A stretch of 64,000 nt of DNA from DAIPKP01 sp964539095 (GTDB lineage Bacteria > Synergistota > Synergistia > Synergistales > Aminiphilaceae), in NCBI GenBank assembly GCA_964539095.1, contig CAZIFL010000007.1, positions 1 to 64,000 on the forward strand, written 5' to 3'. The notes under the pieces are model-generated. The model searched no databases, was not told the origin of the DNA, and saw only the letters and a list, made by a program, of their open reading frames with translations. Each line of letters begins with the position of its first letter. Positions within the stretch are counted from its first letter, which is position 1. The position numbers were made by a program, and so were the translations under genes. This document shows positions 60,806 through 64,000 of this stretch, piece after piece.

Positions 60806-61864
60806 TCAGGAAGAGGGAATCTCTTCCGAAGAACTCTCTTTTCCACTTATTTCAGTCTTCTCATTTTTTTCAGCTTTCCCCGCATTTTCGGTATCCTTCC
60901 AATGCGCGAGATCCACTCGAACTTCTACCACAAGCTGACTCTGCTGCAATTCCCGAACCTTGAGAATCACCGGCATCCCCTGGGATTTCCGATGCTCCAC
61001 CAGAGAGACAAGCTCCTGAAGAAGATCTCCTGTAGGGCCGTCGGGGCCGCTGATACTTCCGGAGGCGATCTTTTTTTTCTCCGGAGCACCCTTTCTTTTA
61101 CGCCGCACCTCCGAGGTCTTTCGGATATCCTTGGCCCGATGCTCTACATCTTTGGCGGGAAGACGTTCCTCCACAGCTTCCCGGGCGAGAAGAATCTGGG
61201 CCTCCCGATCAAGCCCCACCAGGGCGCGCGCCTGGCGTTCTCCCAAGTGCCCCTCCCGGAGCAGCTTCTGCACCTCTTCCTCCAGACGCAAAAGCCGGAG
61301 TTTGTTGGCCACCGATGCCTGGGATCTGCCAAGCCGTTCCGCCAGGGCACTCTGACTCTCTCCAGTGTGCTCCAAAATCTGCGCCAGAGAGGCGGCCTCC
61401 TCCACAGGAGAGAGGTCCTGACGCTGAATATTCTCCACCAGCGCCATAATGTGCTGCTCACGGTCATCCGCCTGAAGCAGCACCACCGGCACGGTCTCCA
61501 TTCCCGCAAGCTTGCAGGCCCGCAGACGCCGCTCTCCGGATATCAGCTCGTACTTTCCATCTACAGAACGCACCGCCAGAGGCTGGAGAAGGCCCACAGA
61601 ACGGATAGAGTCGGCCAGCTCTTTCAAAGCCTCTTCGTCGAAGTGTTTTCGGGGCTGTCGAGGATTCGGAGCAATCTCTCCGAGGGGAAGCGAAAGAAGA
61701 GAGTATTCCTCCTCAGCGTTGGGGGACTCGGGTATTTCCAGGCCCTTTTCGGGATCCTCGAATTTTTCCGGAGAAGCCTCCTCCGGGAAAAGCTCCGGTT
61801 CGCCGGAAGGGGAGTTGTGTTCTCTGCGGCGCTTTTCCCCTGCGAGATACCGTACCACGTCCAT
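60806..61864 (-). CDS. parB: ParB/Spo0J-family chromosome partition protein
   Basis: 352 aa. An acidic 55-residue lead, then the CTP-binding ParB core: IAPNPRQPRKHFDEEALKEL, GERRLRA (110-116), ALVENIQRQDLSPVEEA. A helix-turn-helix that reads parS follows (ESQSALAERLGRSQASVANK). The C-terminal dimerisation region ends in an acidic tail. parA is not in the window. AAGGAGG lies before the ATG. Confidence 0.9.
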   Translation of the reverse strand: MDVVRYLAGEKRRREHNSPSGEPELFPEEASPEKFEDPEKGLEIPESPNAEEEYSLLSLPLGEIAPNPRQPRKHFDEEALKELADSIRSVGLLQPLAVRSVDGKYELISGERRLRACKLAGMETVPVVLLQADDREQHIMALVENIQRQDLSPVEEAASLAQILEHTGESQSALAERLGRSQASVANKLRLLRLEEEVQKLLREGHLGERQARALVGLDREAQILLAREAVEERLPAKDVEHRAKDIRKTSEVRRKRKGAPEKKKIASGSISGPDGPTGDLLQELVSLVEHRKSQGMPVILKVRELQQSQLVVEVRVDLAHWKDTENAGKAEKNEKTEISGKESSSEEIPSS

Positions 61865-61922
61865 GACAGGCCTCCTTCATAGCAACCGTACACGTGATCG
61901 CACACCGTATAGACCAGAGTGC

Positions 61923-61951
61923 ATTGTCCCATTACCCTTCTCAGGGGTCAA
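61923..61951 (-). promoter_or_regulatory. promoter of parB
   Basis: Minus strand TTGACC (61951-61946), 17 nt, GACAAT (61928-61923). Confidence 0.45.
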
Positions 61952-61957
61952 CCGCCA

Positions 61958-61990
61958 TTTACCGGAGGCAGAAAAAAGGCCTCCGGTAAA
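61958..61990 (-). terminator. hairpin after dnaB
   Basis: Perfect 12-bp stem TTTACCGGAGGC / GCCTCCGGTAAA (61958-61969, 61979-61990), the T-run lying in the loop. A partial terminator or processing site between dnaB and parB. Confidence 0.55.
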
Positions 61991-62002
61991 GAAGATGCTT
62001 CG

Positions 62003-63352
62003 TCAGGGCATGCGGCGCTCCAGGCTTTCGAACCGGGCGTATTCCCGAAGAAAGATAAGGCGCACCGTGCCGGTAGGACCATTTCGATGCTTGGCGATAA
62101 TGATCTCCGCTCCATTATCTTCGGAATCCCTCCCGGAACTGGCTTCGTAATACCCCTGCCGGAAGAGAAGCACCACCATATCCGCATCCTGCTCAATGGC
62201 ACCGCTATCCCGGAGATCCGAGAGCTGCGGTTTCTTATCGGTTCGCTGCTCCACCGCGCGGGAGAGCTGGGAGAGCGCCATCACGGGAACGTTCAGCTCC
62301 CGGGCAACCGCCTTGAGAGCCCGGGAAATCTCCGAAACCTCCTGCTGTTTGCTCTCCACACTCCGGGGAAGACGCATGAGCTGCAGATAGTCTACCACGA
62401 TAAGCCCCACTTCTCCCACCCGGGAGACGAAACGGCGACACCGGGCCCGCATCTCCAGAGTGGAGAGATCTGCCCCGTCATCAATATAGATGGGAGCCCC
62501 CGCCAGGCGGTTCGCCGCATCCCCCAGTGTTTTCCATGCCTTTTCCGGAAAGTTCCCCGTCCGCAGGTCGTGAATATTGATGCGCCCCTCGGAGCCGAGC
62601 ATACGCTGGGCAAGTTGCTCCGCGCTCATTTCAAGGCTGAAGATAAGTACCGGCTTGCCCCCTCGCACCGCTGCATGCTGGGCCATATTGAGAGCCAGGG
62701 CAGTTTTTCCCATGGAGGGGCGTGCCGCCACAATATTGAGACTTCCCGGCTGAAGCCCTCCGGTGAGAAGATCGAACTCCCCATACCCCGAAGCGGTTCC
62801 CGTAACCGCCTCCCCCCGGCGAAAGTTCGCCTGGATCTGGTCGATGGTGTGAGGGAGAACTTCTTTGATATGCCGGAAGTCTCGCGTGGTGCCGCGCTGG
62901 GAAAGCTCGAAGATAAGCTTCTCCGACTCATCCAGCACATCTCCCAGGTCACGGTCTTCGGAAAAACCGAGACGGGCGATAACGCCCCCTGCCCGGATAA
63001 GCCGCCGGCGGAGAGCCTTTTCCCGAACAATTCGGGCATGGTACGAGGCATTAGCCGTGGTGGGAACGCTATCCACCACGGCGGCGATAAAGGACTGCCC
63101 CCCTAAAGTCTCCTCAAGCCCCCGGTTAGCCATCTCACCCGCAAAGGTAAGAGAGTCCACCGGCCGGTCCCCCCGGGCCATGTCCGCCATAATCTCAAAG
63201 GCCGCCCTGTACTTGGGGTCGTAGAAATCGTCGGGCACCAGGGTTTCAGTGCTATCGAGAAGGGCATCTCCGTCAAGGAGACAAGCCCCGAGGACGGCTC
63301 GTTCCGCCTCGAGGCTGTGGGGAGGTACGCGATCAAAAAGAGTTTGCTCCAC
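62003..63352 (-). CDS. dnaB: Replicative DNA helicase
   Basis: 449 aa, full length with no intein. N-terminal primase-binding domain (HSLEAERAVLGACLLD), linker, then the RecA-like motor: Walker A ARPSMGKT (210-217), Walker B LIVVDYLQLM (~313-322), DLRDSGAIEQDAD and the arginine-finger region IIIAKHRNGPTG. GTG 63352 starts 2 nt after the rplI stop. Unwinds DNA at the fork. Confidence 0.96.
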   Translation of the reverse strand: MEQTLFDRVPPHSLEAERAVLGACLLDGDALLDSTETLVPDDFYDPKYRAAFEIMADMARGDRPVDSLTFAGEMANRGLEETLGGQSFIAAVVDSVPTTANASYHARIVREKALRRRLIRAGGVIARLGFSEDRDLGDVLDESEKLIFELSQRGTTRDFRHIKEVLPHTIDQIQANFRRGEAVTGTASGYGEFDLLTGGLQPGSLNIVAARPSMGKTALALNMAQHAAVRGGKPVLIFSLEMSAEQLAQRMLGSEGRINIHDLRTGNFPEKAWKTLGDAANRLAGAPIYIDDGADLSTLEMRARCRRFVSRVGEVGLIVVDYLQLMRLPRSVESKQQEVSEISRALKAVARELNVPVMALSQLSRAVEQRTDKKPQLSDLRDSGAIEQDADMVVLLFRQGYYEASSGRDSEDNGAEIIIAKHRNGPTGTVRLIFLREYARFESLERRMP

Positions 63353-63354
63353 GG

Positions 63355-63804
63355 CTATTCTTGGGACTCTACCGAAACGGTAAGGGAGGCTTCCACCCCA
63401 GGGTGGAGCTTCACCGTAAAGGGAAAGCTCCCAAGCTGACGGACAGGCTCTCCAAGCTTGACATTCCGTTTATCTACCTTTACCTGGAGCTGCCCCTCCA
63501 GAGCCTCTGCAACCTGAGCGGCGGTAACGCTTCCGAAAAGTTTTCCGCCCCCTCCGGTGCTCACCGATATGGTGACATTTCGCCCCTGGATATGCTTTTT
63601 AGTCTCCTCCGCCTGAGCCTCTTCTCTGGCAAGCTTGGATTCCTTTACCTTCTGCTGGTTCTTCCAATCCTTGAGCTTCCCTCCACTGGCCTCTTCTGCG
63701 AGCCCTCGGGGAAAGAGATAGTTTCTTCCGTATCCCTCGGAGACCTCCACGAGATCCCCAGCCTTGCCGAGCTTTCGAACATCCTGCTTCAAAATAACCT
63801 GCAT
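63355..63804 (-). CDS. rplI: 50S ribosomal protein L9
   Basis: 149 aa, the usual length. MQVILKQDVRKLGKAGDLVE, then GYGRNYLFPRGLAEEA is the L9 signature; a long helix and the C-terminal RNA-binding domain follow (GKLFGSVTAAQVAEAL). ATG 63804 has GGAAGGTG at 7 nt. Confidence 0.97.
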   Translation of the reverse strand: MQVILKQDVRKLGKAGDLVEVSEGYGRNYLFPRGLAEEASGGKLKDWKNQQKVKESKLAREEAQAEETKKHIQGRNVTISVSTGGGGKLFGSVTAAQVAEALEGQLQVKVDKRNVKLGEPVRQLGSFPFTVKLHPGVEASLTVSVESQE

Positions 63805-63809
63805 GGATC

Positions 63810-64000
63810 TCACCTTCCTATGCGTGAACGGATATCAAACCACATATCAATGATGCCGAGTACCAACGCGAGCTGCGAGAGAAAGGGCACCATAAGAAGC
63901 AGCACGAAGACTCCCCAGCGCCAGGCTCCTATTTTTCTGGATTTCAGGAACGCCAGAACCACCGCACTTCCCTGGAGAAAAAAGAGCATACTCACGAGGA
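63810..64000 (-). CDS. DUF2232 (YybS-like) membrane protein, C-terminal part
   Basis: The frame is open to the right edge. The last ~62 residues are visible: two membrane helices (LFFLQGSAVVLAFL; WGVFVLLLMVPFLSQLALVL) and the family ending LGIIDMWFDIRSRIGR. Position before rplI-dnaB matches the common rpsF-ssb-rpsR-DUF2232-rplI-dnaB order. Confidence 0.75.
   Translation of the reverse strand, partial: LVSMLFFLQGSAVVLAFLKSRKIGAWRWGVFVLLLMVPFLSQLALVLGIIDMWFDIRSRIGR

Noticed and set aside
58619..61882. 1087-codon open frame on the plus strand
   Set aside because: Antisense to the well-supported O-antigen-ligase-like and parB genes; Arg/Gly/His/Pro-rich composition is that of a shadow frame in GC-rich DNA, with no ribosome site or domain.
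61887..61902. possible parS site upstream of parB
   Set aside because: Contains CACGTGA but the flanks do not match the TGTTTCACGTGAAACA consensus.

Overview
The window is bacterial and most likely from the phylum Synergistota. Two surface proteins end in what looks like the Synergist-CTERM sorting signal (Gly-rich, GC, hydrophobic stretch, Lys/Arg). There is an SLH-domain outer-membrane porin. The metabolic genes are those of an anaerobic amino-acid and peptide fermenter: urocanate hydratase, a cyclodeaminase, formate-THF ligase, a pyroglutamate operon and TRAP transport. No rRNA, tRNA or CRISPR array was seen.

Layout. Bases 1-8.4 kb: the end of a PilV-like pilin adhesin, a clostripain-like Synergist-CTERM peptidase, an XcyI-type restriction-modification pair with a decayed DnaC relic beside it, a C69 dipeptidase, a DapF/PhzF-like relic and a TauE-type exporter. 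8.4-11.7 kb: a modABC molybdate transporter whose ATPase is fused to a DUF4213/DUF364 module. 12-19.3 kb: a DUF1254 lipoprotein, an IclR regulator, then hutU, fchA and fhs, which would turn urocanate into formate with ATP gain. 19.3-26.2 kb: a very large chemoreceptor and a TRAP transporter. 26.2-32.2 kb: a seven-gene 5-oxoproline operon (DUF969/DUF979 transporter, pyroglutamyl peptidase, PxpB, PxpC, PxpA, DUF1445). 32.4 kb: pfkA.

33.5-45.8 kb is an accessory island. It holds five intact or relic Rpn-type (PD-(D/E)XK) recombination-promoting nuclease genes, yefM-yoeB, hicAB, a RelE/HigB-like pair, an AlbA_2 ATPase, a HepT relic and an ISL3-type transposase relic. A segment of about 50-110 bp that encodes the Rpn C-terminal tail recurs seven times between 33.6 and 39.7 kb, and exactly one gene or module lies between each neighbouring pair. 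This cassette-like layout is the most unusual feature of the window. An SLH porin and a secreted protein interrupt the island.

45.8-64 kb: a Pmp-like beta-helix adhesin, a winged-helix/degenerate nucleotidyltransferase regulator with a perfect 15-bp inverted repeat, and one long minus-strand series running DUF2232-rplI-dnaB, parB, an O-antigen-ligase-like protein, and a type II secretion operon in the order gspJ-K-L-M-N-C-I-D-E-F. No gspG is present. The secretion genes are coupled by stop-start overlaps and end at a terminator that also overlaps the regulator's promoter.
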